DNA of 64,000 nt from Paludisphaera borealis (GTDB lineage Bacteria > Planctomycetota > Planctomycetia > Isosphaerales > Isosphaeraceae). This document shows, piece by piece, positions 25,266 through 38,584 of the stretch. Positions within the stretch are counted from its first letter, which is position 1. Each line of letters opens with the position of its first letter. The notes beneath the pieces are model-generated. The model searched no databases. It saw only the letters and a list, made by a program, of their open reading frames with translations, and was not told the origin of the DNA. The position numbers and the translations under genes were made by a program. The stretch lies in NCBI RefSeq assembly GCF_001956985.1, contig NZ_CP019082.1, forward strand, positions 4,216,001 to 4,280,000, given 5' to 3'.

Positions 25266-25889
25266 TCAGCGGCTGACTTGCTTCCCGCCGTCGTAGTGGA
25301 TCGCCTTCTGACGCTCGATGACGAAATCCCAGTCGAGGCGGTGGGGCGGTTCGAGGTAGTGGCGATAGGCCGCGGGCATCTGCCTCGCGGCCTCGCTGAA
25401 GGGCACGCCGCCGAACCCCGTTCCCATCGCGGAGAAGGCGGCGATCTCGATCGGCCGGTCGGCGATGCGGTTGAACGAATGGATCGCCAGCAGGGCCGCC
25501 CAGGTGGCGTTGTAGACCTTGTCGGTCCCGTCGATGCCGCTCGGCACGCGCATCGTCGGGGCGTGGCAGAGGAACGGCACCGCCGGGTGACCGGTGGGAT
25601 CCACGAAGGCCGTCCCGACCGGCTGTCCGCCGAAGTACTCGTCCAAGATCCGGTGCTGGATCTGCTGCATGATCGACTCGCCGAGGAACCGGTCGACGGC
25701 GGCGTCGATCCCGGCCGTCATGATGCCGAACGAGTTGCCGGCCGTGACGAAGCAGTCGTGCGGCTCCAACTCCTCGAAGCGCTTCTGGACGACGCGAACG
25801 CCCGGAAGCCCGTCGAAGCGGACGCGAAAGGCGTCGCACATGGCCGCGTCGGGGTGGACTAACCAGAGACGGTCCAGAATCAGCGTCAC
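25266..25889 (-). CDS. macro-domain-like protein
   Basis: 207 residues from a GTG at 25889. A longer in-frame reading to 26009 would enter a hairpin and the neighbouring gene end, so it is rejected. FVTAGNSFGIMTAGIDAAVD matches the macro domain phosphate-binding N-terminal signature (GNSFG-x-M-x-GGID type). IEIAAFSAMGTGFGGVPF, with an SAMGTGFGG stretch, matches the second binding loop. Macro domains bind ADP-ribose or remove it; hydrolase activity is possible. The tail includes VIERQKAIHYDGGK. It lies between two PEP-CTERM genes, tail to tail with the one at 24665-25231. Confidence 0.7.
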   Translation of the reverse strand: MTLILDRLWLVHPDAAMCDAFRVRFDGLPGVRVVQKRFEELEPHDCFVTAGNSFGIMTAGIDAAVDRFLGESIMQQIQHRILDEYFGGQPVGTAFVDPTGHPAVPFLCHAPTMRVPSGIDGTDKVYNATWAALLAIHSFNRIADRPIEIAAFSAMGTGFGGVPFSEAARQMPAAYRHYLEPPHRLDWDFVIERQKAIHYDGGKQVSR

Positions 25890-25913
25890 CCCCGTTGCTT
25901 GCGCTGGCCGGTG

Positions 25914-25955
25914 CCGAGGGCCGATCGCCGAGCCGCCTCGGCGATCGGCCCTCGG
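25914..25955 (-). terminator. 19-bp perfect hairpin after the PEP-CTERM gene
   Basis: CCGAGGGCCGATCGCCGAG is followed by CCGC and the exact complement. It sits 28 bases after the minus-strand PEP-CTERM stop (25984) and just before the GTG of the macro gene. It is probably a terminator; a T-tract is not evident, so a regulatory stem is also possible. Confidence 0.55.
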
Positions 25956-25983
25956 ATGGCGATCGGGTTGAACCGAAGGCCCC

Positions 25984-26646
25984 TTACTCCGCGCGTCCCT
26001 TACGTCCACGCCAGGCCAGGGCGGAGAGCAGGCCGACGCTGAGCAGCACGGCTGAGCCGGGCTCGGGGACCACCGCCGACGCGATGCCGCCGGCTACATA
26101 ATCGACGATCGTGTTCGTCCGGTCGATGACGGCGACGCCGTAATCGAGCGGCGGCCCGCCCGGCCACGTGCCGTTGCTCCACAGATTCACGAGGTAGCCG
26201 TTGCTCAGCTTGAACACCATTCCATAGACGTCCAAGTACCCCCCGAAACCCGGGTAATCCTCGCACACCCACGGCGACCCGCCGGGATAGAGCAGGTTGT
26301 CGTAGGAGGTTCCTCCGCCCGGGTGGGACGGGTTCGTGACGGCGATCGAGCTGAAGCTCACAGGGAAGAGCCCGCCCTTCGGCGGGTTGACGGGGTCGAT
26401 CGGCAACAGCCCGACGATCGTCACGTTGGAGAGCCCCAGGTTCGAGTCCGAGAAGGTCCCGCTGACGTCGGTGATCGCGTACGAGCCGGCGGGATCGCCC
26501 ACGACCGTGTTCGGTCCGTAGGTCAGGAGGCCGGAGCCGCTGACGCCCGCCCCGTTGAAATTGAAAGCGACCACGCCCGCCTGAACCCTGGGCCCGGAAA
26601 TGAGCGCCGCGGCCACGGCGACGATGGCCAGAAGCTGATGTCTCAT
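25984..26646 (-). CDS. PEP-CTERM secreted protein (beta-sandwich)
   Basis: 220 residues from the ATG at 26646; the signal peptide ends at VQAG near residue 24. The mature region has many beta segments (VVAFNFNGAGVSGSGLL, GGLFPVSFSSIAVTN, VFKLSNGYLVNLW), with a closing VPEPGSAVLLSVGLLSALAW and a basic tail RGRKGRAE, the PEP-CTERM anchor. No catalytic motif. It is similar in layout to other extracellular planctomycete proteins of unknown role. A long hairpin follows its stop codon. Confidence 0.8.
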   Translation of the reverse strand: MRHQLLAIVAVAAALISGPRVQAGVVAFNFNGAGVSGSGLLTYGPNTVVGDPAGSYAITDVSGTFSDSNLGLSNVTIVGLLPIDPVNPPKGGLFPVSFSSIAVTNPSHPGGGTSYDNLLYPGGSPWVCEDYPGFGGYLDVYGMVFKLSNGYLVNLWSNGTWPGGPPLDYGVAVIDRTNTIVDYVAGGIASAVVPEPGSAVLLSVGLLSALAWRGRKGRAE

Positions 26647-27039
26647 GCGTCTCCCTCGACTTTGGTGTGCATCCGACTGTTTGATGCGGATGAGTCGCGG
26701 AATTTCACCATATTTATTAAGGACGATCAAGGCAAAAGTGTCGAAAGGCCGAGAAGCGTTTGTAAAAAACCGAGGCGAAATTCGGCGTGCGAGCAAATAT
26801 GTAAGACGTTAGCATGGGTTGTCGATATAATTGTGTTGAATTTAAAGTGAAATCGATTGATTTGGCGCGGGCGCGATCCGGGGAGGGGCCCCCGCCTCCT
26901 CGCGATTCGGGCGTGGGCCGCATCCGTCCTGGATGCGCCGGGACGGCCGCATCGATGGGAATGATCGCCGAAAGCTGAAGAATTCTCGATTCAATGGGAC
27001 GCCGGGCCGCCGCGGCGGGCCCGGCCCCCGGCCTGGGCC
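26647..27039. other. 393-bp intergenic region, partly AT-rich
   Basis: It holds the promoter of the PEP-CTERM gene (26690-26860 is noticeably AT-rich) and the 3' region of gyrA. The block 27001-27025 (GCCGGGCCGCCGCGGCGGGC) is a GC palindrome that may end gyrA transcription. No gene seen. Confidence 0.45.
27001..27025 (-). terminator. possible GC-rich gyrA terminator hairpin
   Basis: Imperfect palindrome GCCGGGCCGCCGCGGCGGGC with CCGGC, starting 15 bases after the gyrA stop codon (27040). No T-tract. Low confidence. Confidence 0.35.
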
Positions 27040-29721
27040 TCACGCCTCCGGTTCGTCGTCGGCTTCGGGCTGGTCGTCGATGTGGTCGCTGGCTTCGGCT
27101 TCGGCGACGCCGTCGTCGATGATGTGGCCGTCGACGTCGCCGTTCTCGGCCCTCAGCGAGTCGGCTTCGAGGGCGTCGAGCGCTTCGAGGGCGGCGGCGG
27201 CGGCGAGTTCTTCCTCGGGGAGCTTGGCCAGGCTGCTGACGGAGTGGCCGTCGTCGAGGCGGATCAGGCGGACGCCCTGGGTGTTGCGGCCGATCGGGCG
27301 GGTGTCGCCGACCCGGGTCCGGATCAGGATGCCGCCGGTGGTCGTGATCATGACCTCGTCGGCCTCGGTGACCTTGGTCACGGCGACCACGCGGCCGTTG
27401 CGGTCGCTGGTCTTGATGTCGATCAGCCCCTTGCCGCCCCGGTTCTGGGACCGGTACTCGGTGAGCATGGTCCGCTTGCCGTAGCCGTTCTCGCAGACGG
27501 TCAAGAGGCTCGCGGGGTCCTCGCCGCCGTTGGCCACGACCATGCCGACGACCTCGTCGCCCTCTTCCAGGTTGATCCCCCGGACGCCGTGCGCGGGGCG
27601 GCCCATCGAGCGGACGTCGGACTCGTCGAACCGGATGGCCATGCCCTGGCTGGTGCTCAAGACCACCTGGTCGCCGGCCTTGGTGCGGGCGACGCCGATG
27701 AGCTGGTCGCCTTCGTCGAGGCCCAGCGCGATGATCCCCCGGCCCAGCGGGCGGCGGAACGCGGTCAGCTCGGTCTTCTTGACGGTCCCCCGGCGGGTGA
27801 CCATCATCAGGCACTCGTCCTCGCCGAAATGGCGGACCGGGATCAGGCCGGTCACCTTCTCGCCGTCGGAGAGCTGGAGCAGGTTGACGATCGCCCGGCC
27901 GCCGGAGGTCCGGGTCGCCATCGGCAGGTCGTACACCTTCAGCCAGTAGACCTTGCCCTTGTCGGTGAAGAACAGCAGGTAGTCGTGGGTCAGGGCGACG
28001 AACATGTGTTCAAGGAAGTCGCCCTCGCGGGTGTTGGTGGCCGCGATTCCGCGCCCGCCGCGGCCCTGGGCCCGGTAGGTCGAGGGCGCCTGGCGCTTGA
28101 TGTAGCCGTCGTGGGTGACGGTCACCACCATGTACTCCTCGCGGATCAGGGCTTCCTTGTCGTAGTCGCCCAGCTCCTCGTCGGAGATCTCGCTGCGGCG
28201 CGGGTTGTCGTATTTGGCCTTCATCTCCTGGAGGTCGGCGCGGATCATGTCGAGGATCAACTGCTCGTCGGCGAGGATGGCCTCGTAGCGGTCGATGTCG
28301 GCCTTGAGCCCGACGTATTCCAGGGCGAGCTTGTCGGCTTCCAGGCCGGTGAGCCGCTGGAGCTGCATCGCGAGGATGGCGTCGGCCTGCATCCGGGTCA
28401 GGCTGGCCGACTGCTTGGCCTCAGGGTCGTTGAGCGCCCGCTGGAGGATTTGGGCCGAGACCTCCATCGCCATCAACCGGACGCGGGCCTCGGCCGGGTT
28501 GGCCGACGTCCGGATCACCCGGATGATCTCGTCGATGTGGTGCAGGGCGATCAGCAACCCCTCGACGATGTGCGCCCGCTGCCGCGCCTGACGGAGCAAG
28601 AACCGCGTCCGGCGGCGGATCACGTTGATCCGGTGCTCGACGAACAGCCGCAGAAACTCCCGGATCGGGAGCGTCTTGGGGCGGCCGTCGACGAGCGCCA
28701 GCATGATGACGCTGAACGTGTCCTGAAGCGGCGAGAACTCGTAAAGCTGGTTGAGGACGACGTTGGGGTCCTCGGCCTTCTTGAGCTTGACGACGATCCG
28801 GACCGGCTGTTTGCGGTCGCTCTCGTCGACGATGTCGGAGACGCCGGTGATCCGGCCGTTGTTGACCAGGTCGGCGAGCTTCTTGAGCAGCGGCTCCTTG
28901 GTGAGCTGGTAGGGCATGTCGGAGAAGACGATCTGGGAGCGGCCGTCCTTGAGTTCTTCGACGGTGGAGCGGGCGCGGAGGATGACGCGGCCCCGGCCGC
29001 TGCGGTAGGCTTCCTTGATGCCCATCCGGCCGCAGATGGTGCCGCCGGTGGGGAAGTCGGGCCCGGGGATGTGCTCCATGATCTCGTCGAGTTCGATCGC
29101 CGGGTTGTCGATGTACGCCATCAAGGCGTCGCAGACCTCGCCCAGGTTGTGGGGCGGGATCGAGGTCGCCATGCCGACGGCGATGCCTCCCGAGCCGTTG
29201 ACCAGCAGGTTGGGGAACTTGCCGGGCAGGACGCGTGGTTCCTGGTACTTCTCGTCGTAGTTGGGCTGGAAGTCGACGGTGTCGTAGAGGATGTCTTCGA
29301 GCATCTCGGCGGCGACCGGGCTCAATTTGGCCTCGGTGTACCGCATGGCGGCGGGGGGGAGGCCGTGGATGCTGCCGAAGTTGCCCTGGCCGGTGATCAG
29401 CGGGTGCCGCATGTTCCACCACTGCGCCATGCGGGCCAGGGTGGGGTAGATCGAGTTGTCGCCGTGGGGGTGGTAGCGTTTCATCGTCTCGCCGACGATG
29501 CCCGCGCACTTGCTGGTGGACGCGCCCGGGGTCAGCCCGAGGTCGCGCATGGCGACCAGGATGCGCCGCTGCGACGGCTTCAGGCCGTCGCGGACGTCGG
29601 GCAGGGCCCGGCTGATGATGACCGACATCGCGTAGTTGAGGTAGCTCTCCTTCAGCTCCTCCTCGATGTCCAGCGGGAAGGGGGCGAGCGGGGCGTTGGC
29701 AGGTAGTTCGGCGGTACTCAC
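27040..29721 (-). CDS. gyrA: DNA gyrase subunit A
   Basis: 893 residues. Type IIA topoisomerase A subunit: the winged-helix/tower region begins [20 protein letters not shown], and the active-site Tyr is in [12 protein letters not shown] (about residue 129). The C-terminal beta-pinwheel has several blades, and QNRGGKG at about 786-792 is the GyrA box that distinguishes gyrase from topoisomerase IV. A long acidic tail ([15 protein letters not shown]) ends it. It works with GyrB to supercoil DNA. At the quinolone-resistance positions the motif reads [11 protein letters not shown], so Asn and Pro replace the Ser83 and Asp87 of E. coli. gyrB is not in this window. Confidence 0.96.
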   Translation of the reverse strand: MSTAELPANAPLAPFPLDIEEELKESYLNYAMSVIISRALPDVRDGLKPSQRRILVAMRDLGLTPGASTSKCAGIVGETMKRYHPHGDNSIYPTLARMAQWWNMRHPLITGQGNFGSIHGLPPAAMRYTEAKLSPVAAEMLEDILYDTVDFQPNYDEKYQEPRVLPGKFPNLLVNGSGGIAVGMATSIPPHNLGEVCDALMAYIDNPAIELDEIMEHIPGPDFPTGGTICGRMGIKEAYRSGRGRVILRARSTVEELKDGRSQIVFSDMPYQLTKEPLLKKLADLVNNGRITGVSDIVDESDRKQPVRIVVKLKKAEDPNVVLNQLYEFSPLQDTFSVIMLALVDGRPKTLPIREFLRLFVEHRINVIRRRTRFLLRQARQRAHIVEGLLIALHHIDEIIRVIRTSANPAEARVRLMAMEVSAQILQRALNDPEAKQSASLTRMQADAILAMQLQRLTGLEADKLALEYVGLKADIDRYEAILADEQLILDMIRADLQEMKAKYDNPRRSEISDEELGDYDKEALIREEYMVVTVTHDGYIKRQAPSTYRAQGRGGRGIAATNTREGDFLEHMFVALTHDYLLFFTDKGKVYWLKVYDLPMATRTSGGRAIVNLLQLSDGEKVTGLIPVRHFGEDECLMMVTRRGTVKKTELTAFRRPLGRGIIALGLDEGDQLIGVARTKAGDQVVLSTSQGMAIRFDESDVRSMGRPAHGVRGINLEEGDEVVGMVVANGGEDPASLLTVCENGYGKRTMLTEYRSQNRGGKGLIDIKTSDRNGRVVAVTKVTEADEVMITTTGGILIRTRVGDTRPIGRNTQGVRLIRLDDGHSVSSLAKLPEEELAAAAALEALDALEADSLRAENGDVDGHIIDDGVAEAEASDHIDDQPEADDEPEA

Positions 29722-30236
29722 TGTGGTTCCGATCCCTCGACAAACCTCGACCGCCGCGACTGCTGGACGGTCCCATTCGCAAAACGTCGATTTTACCCGA
29801 TTCGGCCCCCTTCACGCAACCTTGGCGGCTTCCTCTCGGTGCGTCTTTAAGTTCAAGGCCGCCAAGACGTTTTGAGCTGCGGCGCCTGGGGCGTCGCCCG
29901 CGCTTCACCCCGCCGTCGGCTGGTGGCCGAATCTCGTCGATGGGTCGTGCGTCGAGATCACCGAGAAACGCATCCGGAGCGGGGCGTTCCGGGGGGCGGC
30001 GGCCATCTGAGAGCGTCTGGAACATCACGACGACGCCCTCAAGCTGTTCGAGCGGCGGCGGCGAGATTCGTTGCATATTCGTCCAACAGCCTGGCGGCCC
30101 TCCCCGAGTGGGCTTATTCTCGACGTGATCTCCAATCGCCCCCAGTCGGTGCACCGTCGCCTCCCGCGCCGCGTGCTCGGGCCGCCTGCGAGGCGGCTCG
30201 ACCGGCGATTTCGATTTGATGATTGAGGGTGGCGCC
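29722..30236. other. 515-bp intergenic region between divergent gyrA and gntP
   Basis: It should hold both promoters. A minus-strand reading around 29930-30080 shows a protein-like stretch (LEQLEGVVVMFQTLSDGR), which may be a remnant but has no start or family. No repeat was found. Confidence 0.4.
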
Positions 30237-31682
30237 ATGGGACTCCTCGGGATATTGCTCGCGCTCGCACTGTTGATGTGGCTGGCCTTTCGAGGGTGGA
30301 GCGTGCTGCTGGTGGCCCCGGCGGCCGCGCTGCTGGCCGCGGCGATGTCAGGCGAGCCACTGCTCGCCCATTGGACGCAGACTTTCATGGGGGGGGCGTC
30401 TCGCTTCGTCGCGCAATGGTTTCCCTTGTTCTTGCTTGGCGGGTTGTTCGGCAAGCTTATGGACGACAGCGGCTCGATCACCTCGATCGCGCGTTATTTG
30501 ACCGAACGGTTGGGGACGCACCGCACGATGCTCTCGGTCGTGATCGCCTCGGCTGTGGTCACCTATGGCGGCGTCAGCGTCTTCGTCGCCTTTTTCGTGC
30601 TGGTACCCATGGCGCAGGAGATGTTCCGGGCCGCGGACATCCCGCGCCGGTTGATGCCGGCCACCATCTGCCTTGGCGCATTTACGTTCACCATGTCGGC
30701 GCTCCCGGGATCGCCATCGATCAATAATGCCATTCCGATGCCTTACTTCGGCACCACGCCCTTCGCCGCCCCCGGCCTCGGTATCATCGCGTCGATCATC
30801 ACTCTGGCTTTCGGGATGTGGTGGCTCGGCCGCGCCGAAGCCGCCGCGCGCCAGGCCGGCGAGGGCTATGGCGGCGGTTTGTATGTCGCTCCCGCCATCG
30901 ACGAGAAGATTCGCGAGCATGCGACGGCGGCAGGCGAATTCGATCCGGCCGAGATACTCCACGGCAAGCGCTGCGACGGCGGGCCATCCTTCGCCCTCGC
31001 CGTGCTGCCTCTCGTTCTGGTCATCGTCACGAACTTCCTGATGTCACTGGTCGTGCTCCGGCGTCTCGACTATTCATTCCTGGCCGAGAAGGCGTGGGGC
31101 GGGATCACGATCGGAGCGGTGGCCGGCACATGGTCGGTCGCCGTGGCGCTCGCGGTCGGCGCCCTGACCGTCGTCGTCGTCAACTACCGGCGTCTGCCCG
31201 CCCTGCGCGAAAGCATGGACGCCGGCGCCAATTCTTCGGTCTTGCCGGTCCTGACGATCGGCAGTCTCGTAGGCTTCGGCGCCGTGGTGGCGGCCATGCC
31301 TGCGTTCGCGGTGGTCCGCGACGCGGTGCTGTCGATCCAGGGAGGGCCGCTGGTCTCGCTCACCGCCGCCATGAACGTGCTCGCCGGGCTGACCGGTTCC
31401 GCCTCCGGCGGGATGGTGATCGCGCTCGACGCACTCGGCGACACCTATATGCGCCTCGCCGCCGAGCAGGGCATCGATCCGGCGCTGCTGCATCGCGTGG
31501 CCACGATCAGCTCAGGGACACTCGACGCCCTCCCTCACAACGGCACGGTCCTGACGGTGCTCCAGGTCAGCGGACTGACGCACCGCGAAAGCTATTTCGA
31601 TATGGTGATGACTGTGATCGTCAGCGTGATCATCTCATCCCTCGCCGTCATTGTATTGGGCTCGGTGTTTGGGTCGTTTTGA
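30237..31682 (+). CDS. GntP family permease
   Basis: 481 residues from the ATG at 30237, with GAGGG upstream; starts at 30216 or 30219 are less well placed. It is a membrane protein with about 12 hydrophobic segments (LLGILLALALLMWLAF, VVIASAVVTYGGVSVFVAFF, LVSLTAAMNVLAGLTGSA), typical of the GntP gluconate/H+ symporter family. FPLFLLGGLFGKLMDDSGSI and PGSPSINNAIP are characteristic loops. The substrate may be a hydroxy acid such as gluconate. No kinase or dehydrogenase for gluconate use is adjacent. Its codon choice looks somewhat less GC3-biased than gyrA, and the sequence style resembles proteobacterial homologs, so transfer is possible. Confidence 0.82.
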   Translation: MGLLGILLALALLMWLAFRGWSVLLVAPAAALLAAAMSGEPLLAHWTQTFMGGASRFVAQWFPLFLLGGLFGKLMDDSGSITSIARYLTERLGTHRTMLSVVIASAVVTYGGVSVFVAFFVLVPMAQEMFRAADIPRRLMPATICLGAFTFTMSALPGSPSINNAIPMPYFGTTPFAAPGLGIIASIITLAFGMWWLGRAEAAARQAGEGYGGGLYVAPAIDEKIREHATAAGEFDPAEILHGKRCDGGPSFALAVLPLVLVIVTNFLMSLVVLRRLDYSFLAEKAWGGITIGAVAGTWSVAVALAVGALTVVVVNYRRLPALRESMDAGANSSVLPVLTIGSLVGFGAVVAAMPAFAVVRDAVLSIQGGPLVSLTAAMNVLAGLTGSASGGMVIALDALGDTYMRLAAEQGIDPALLHRVATISSGTLDALPHNGTVLTVLQVSGLTHRESYFDMVMTVIVSVIISSLAVIVLGSVFGSF

Positions 31683-32216
31683 CGACGGGGGGGGGCGCCT
31701 GCGGGGCTGCAACCGGAACCCTGTGGGTGGCGGCTTGATCGGGGGGGGTCCCCTTTTGATGGATCGCGAGGCCGCAAGCCGGCCGGCTCCTTACTCGGCA
31801 TTCGTAGCCTGTTCGTGGGTGCTGACGCCCTGTCTCAATCCCGCCCGCCGATCTGGAATCCGCCCCGTCGCGTCGGGCGGCGGCGTGCGACGTCTTTACG
31901 GCGTGCGAGTCGGGACCTCTTCGTCGCCTCGATGTTCTGCAGGCACAAGGCGATAAAAGGACGTGGGTTACGCCTATTGAAGCGGTGTTGGGGTTGGGGG
32001 ACGAACCCGGGGGATGGAGCCTCGGCTCGCGCCTTCGCCCCGCCCCCGGCGGTTGACGCTGATCGACCGGGGCCGTTACGATCGGCGTTGAAGTCGGGAC
32101 GCCCTGGCGCGGACGCGACGAGACGACGGGCGGGGCGGGAATCGATCGGGCTCACACTTCGGCCTTGGCGGGATCGTCGCGATCCCCGCTTCCTCTTCGG
32201 GACGCAAAGTTTTCCC
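31683..32216. other. 534-bp intergenic region upstream of surE
   Basis: An in-frame extension of surE to 31815 exists but has no family similarity. There is a GC-rich run GATCGGGGGGGGTCCCC near 31738-31754. I see no gene, repeat or RNA here. Confidence 0.35.
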
Positions 32217-32978
32217 ATGCATATTCTTCTGACCAACGACGACGGCGTGTTCGCGCCCGGCCTCCGCGCCCTCCGCAAGGAGCTGATGAAGCTGGGCGAC
32301 GTCACCGTCGCCGCGCCGGCCCTGGAGCAGAGCGGCGTGGCGCACACGATCACGCTCTTGACCCCCCTGGTGGTCAAGCAGGTGGACGACGACGACGGCA
32401 CGACCCTGGGCTGGTCGATCGAGGGCTCGCCGGCCGACAGCGTCAAGCTCGCCATCTGCGAGCTGATGGCGCGTCCCCCCGACCTGATCGTCTCGGGGAT
32501 CAACTCCGGGGCCAACGCCGGCATCAACGTGCTGTACTCCGGCACGGTGGCCGCCGCCATCGAAGGGTCGTTCTTCAAGATCACCAGCATCGCCGTCTCG
32601 CTCGAACTCGCCGAGCACTTCGACTTCCCCCACGCGGCCAAGCAGGCCCGCAAGGTGATCGAGCAGATCCTGGCCAACAAGCCGGCCAACGGCTCGCTGT
32701 TCAACGTCAACCTCCCCGCCCACTCGCGCGGCGAGCCCAAGGGCGTCCGCGTCGTGCCGATGGGCCTGGGCCGCTACGGCGAAGGCTTCGAACGCCGGCA
32801 AGACCCGCGCGGACGCACCTACTACTGGATGACTTACACCCCCCCTTACGACCTCAAGGGGCCCGAGACCGACGTCACCGCCCTCTGCGACCGCTACATC
32901 ACCGTCACCCCGCTCCACTTCGACATGACCCGCCACGACGTCATCCCCGAAGTCGCCAAGTGGGATTGGAAAGACTGA
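32217..32978 (+). CDS. surE: 5'/3'-nucleotidase SurE
   Basis: 253 residues from the ATG at 32217. MHILLTNDDGVFAPGL holds the metal-binding Asp pair (NDDG at residues 7-10); EQSGVAHTITL supplies the conserved Ser/Asn region; PDLIVSGINSGANAGINVLY is the diagnostic SGIN-GxN loop, and YSGTVAAAIEGSF follows. It is a metal-dependent nucleoside monophosphate phosphatase involved in nucleotide turnover and stationary-phase survival. The length is typical (250-260). There is no clear operon partner; pcm, the usual neighbour in gammaproteobacteria, is absent. Confidence 0.95.
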   Translation: MHILLTNDDGVFAPGLRALRKELMKLGDVTVAAPALEQSGVAHTITLLTPLVVKQVDDDDGTTLGWSIEGSPADSVKLAICELMARPPDLIVSGINSGANAGINVLYSGTVAAAIEGSFFKITSIAVSLELAEHFDFPHAAKQARKVIEQILANKPANGSLFNVNLPAHSRGEPKGVRVVPMGLGRYGEGFERRQDPRGRTYYWMTYTPPYDLKGPETDVTALCDRYITVTPLHFDMTRHDVIPEVAKWDWKD

Positions 32979-33007
32979 CCGTCTCGCCGAAAGCCGAGGC
33001 GCGCGAG

Positions 33008-33124
33008 CCTTCTCCCCGAGCACGGGGAGAAGGTGGCCGAAGGCCGGATGAGGGGCGATGCGACGGCTTGCGCGCCCCCTCTCCGCCGCTGCGCGGCACC
33101 TTCTCCCCCGGGAGGGGAGAAGGG
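33008..33124. repeat. CTCATCCG/GGAGAAGG dispersed repeat, copy 4
   Basis: CCTTCTCCCCGAGCACGGGG, then AGAAGGTGGCCGAAGGCCGG and ATGAGGGG. The inverted half ends in a CTTCTCCCCCGGGAGGGGAG hairpin at about 33100-33120. It lies between the convergent surE and MFS genes. Confidence 0.75.
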
Positions 33125-33172
33125 CGAAAGGGACCGTGCGGCGGCTTGCTCGCCCACTTATGCCCGCTTCCC

Positions 33173-34636
33173 CTACACCTCGACCGCGACTTCGGGCTTG
33201 GCGGCGGCGCGGGCGGCTTGGCGACCGATGCCGAGGCGGAAGATGATGCAGGCGGAGATGACCATCGAGGTCGAGAGGATCCAGATGCCCAGTTGGTACG
33301 AGTTGGTGCTCTGCTTGAGGACGCCGAGGATCGTCGGGCCGGCCAGGCCGCCGAGGTTGCCGAACGAGTTGATCAGGCCGATGCTCGCCGCCGCGGCCGA
33401 CTGCGTCATCAGCATGCTGGGAAGCGTCCAGAACGCCGGCAGATAGGCTTTCAACCCCGTCATCGCCACCAGGAACAGCGTCACGGTCAGCCACGCCGGG
33501 TTGCCCCGAATCGCGGCGAAGGCCAGGGCGGCGGCGCCGATCACGATCGGCAGCGACGCGTGCCACCGGCGCTCGTTCATCCGGTCCGAACTCCAGCCGA
33601 CCGCAAGCTGGCCGAGCAGCGACCCCACCGGCGGGATGATGACGAGCCAGGCGATCTTCGAAACCTCGAACCCGTACCAGTCCTTGAGGATCGACGGCAT
33701 GTAGAACTCGATGCCGTAGTTCCCGGTCACCACGAAGAAGTAGGCCGCGGCCAGGATCAGCACCTTGGGGTGCCGGAGCGCCTGCATGACCGTCATGTGG
33801 CCCTTCTCGCCGGCCTCGTCCCGCTCTCGGTCGAGTTCGGATTGCAGGGCCTCGCGTTCTTCTGTGCTGAGCCAGAGCGCCTGGTGCGGCCAATCGGTGA
33901 GCCTCACCAGCACGATGAGGCCCAGGACCACCGCGGGAATTCCCCAGAAGATGAAGATCCACTGCCAGCCGACCAGCCCTAGGATCGGCGGCTTGTCGCC
34001 GACGCCGATGTTGATCAGCCACGCGGAGACCGGCGGCCCGAGGATCGTGGCGATCGGCGACCCCACGAAGAACCAGGCCAGCGCCCGGGATCGGTCGCGG
34101 TGCGGGAACCAGTGGGTCAGGTAGACGATCACCCCCGGGTAGAACCCGGCCTCGGCCACCCCGAGCAAGAACCGCACGGCCCAGAACTGGAAGACGTAGA
34201 CCGAGCCGTCCTGCTTCAGGCTCGACGCGTCGCCCCCGAACGATTCGACCAGGCCCGACAGCCCCCGGAGCATCGCCTCGGCCGGCCCCGTCACGCCGGG
34301 GATCCGGCAATGCACGAACGCCGTCATCGCCGCGACGATTCCCCACGAGACCAGGATCCGGCTGATCCACTTCCGCGCGCTCCAACGCTCGACCAGGAGC
34401 GTCCCGGGGATCTCCAGGATCAGGTAGCCGATGAAGAAGATCCCCATGCCGAAGCCGAGGACCGACTCGGTGAACCCGAGTGAGTGCAGGTCCTCTTGCA
34501 TCTGGAGCTTCGCGAAGCCGACGTTGACCCGGTCGATATAGGCGATCACGTAGCCGATGAACAGGAGCGGCAGGAGCCGCCAGTACGCCTTGGACACCGC
34601 TCGATCCAGGGCGCTGGGAGAGGAGGGGGACGACAT
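33173..34636 (-). CDS. MFS transporter, anion:cation symporter type
   Basis: 487 residues with 12 hydrophobic segments. AYWRLLPLLFIGYVIAYIDR followed by VNVGFAKLQM is the typical start of the ACS (phthalate/tartrate/glucarate permease) subfamily, and GYLILEIPGTLLVERWSARK is its loop 2-3 signature. The cytoplasmic loop between the halves is helical (STEEREALQSELDRERDEAG). Substrates of the family are organic acids such as tartrate and hexarates; which one cannot be said. It starts 87 bp downstream of the DUF4965 gene on the same strand, so co-transcription is plausible but not shown. Confidence 0.87.
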   Translation of the reverse strand: MSSPSSPSALDRAVSKAYWRLLPLLFIGYVIAYIDRVNVGFAKLQMQEDLHSLGFTESVLGFGMGIFFIGYLILEIPGTLLVERWSARKWISRILVSWGIVAAMTAFVHCRIPGVTGPAEAMLRGLSGLVESFGGDASSLKQDGSVYVFQFWAVRFLLGVAEAGFYPGVIVYLTHWFPHRDRSRALAWFFVGSPIATILGPPVSAWLINIGVGDKPPILGLVGWQWIFIFWGIPAVVLGLIVLVRLTDWPHQALWLSTEEREALQSELDRERDEAGEKGHMTVMQALRHPKVLILAAAYFFVVTGNYGIEFYMPSILKDWYGFEVSKIAWLVIIPPVGSLLGQLAVGWSSDRMNERRWHASLPIVIGAAALAFAAIRGNPAWLTVTLFLVAMTGLKAYLPAFWTLPSMLMTQSAAAASIGLINSFGNLGGLAGPTILGVLKQSTNSYQLGIWILSTSMVISACIIFRLGIGRQAARAAAKPEVAVEV

Positions 34637-34723
34637 GGAGCAACCTCGAAAAAAGCGTGCGCGGCGGGAGAGAACTTGGGCGCCGCGGCTCCCGTCTTGG
34701 AGCCCGCGGCGCCATGGTGGGAA

Positions 34724-38449
<3,726 letters not shown>

Positions 38450-38584
38450 GCACGTCACGTCGGGGGGCGATTGATTGGAAACGTGGTAATGTCTCGGGTC
38501 GAGGCTTTGGTTGTCGGCCCCCTCGGTATCGACTAAAATCGGAGTGTCGCGAGTCGTCGTAAACCCGTAGCGCGAGTGTACGTC

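Noticed and set aside
27082-29706. 874-codon plus-strand open frame opposite gyrA
   Set aside because: A mirror of gyrA; composition follows from GC3 bias of the real gene.
29880-30230. Possible gene remnant on the minus strand ahead of the GntP gene
   Set aside because: A protein-like stretch (LEQLEGVVVMFQ) is visible, but it has no start, ribosome site or family, so it is not listed as a feature.
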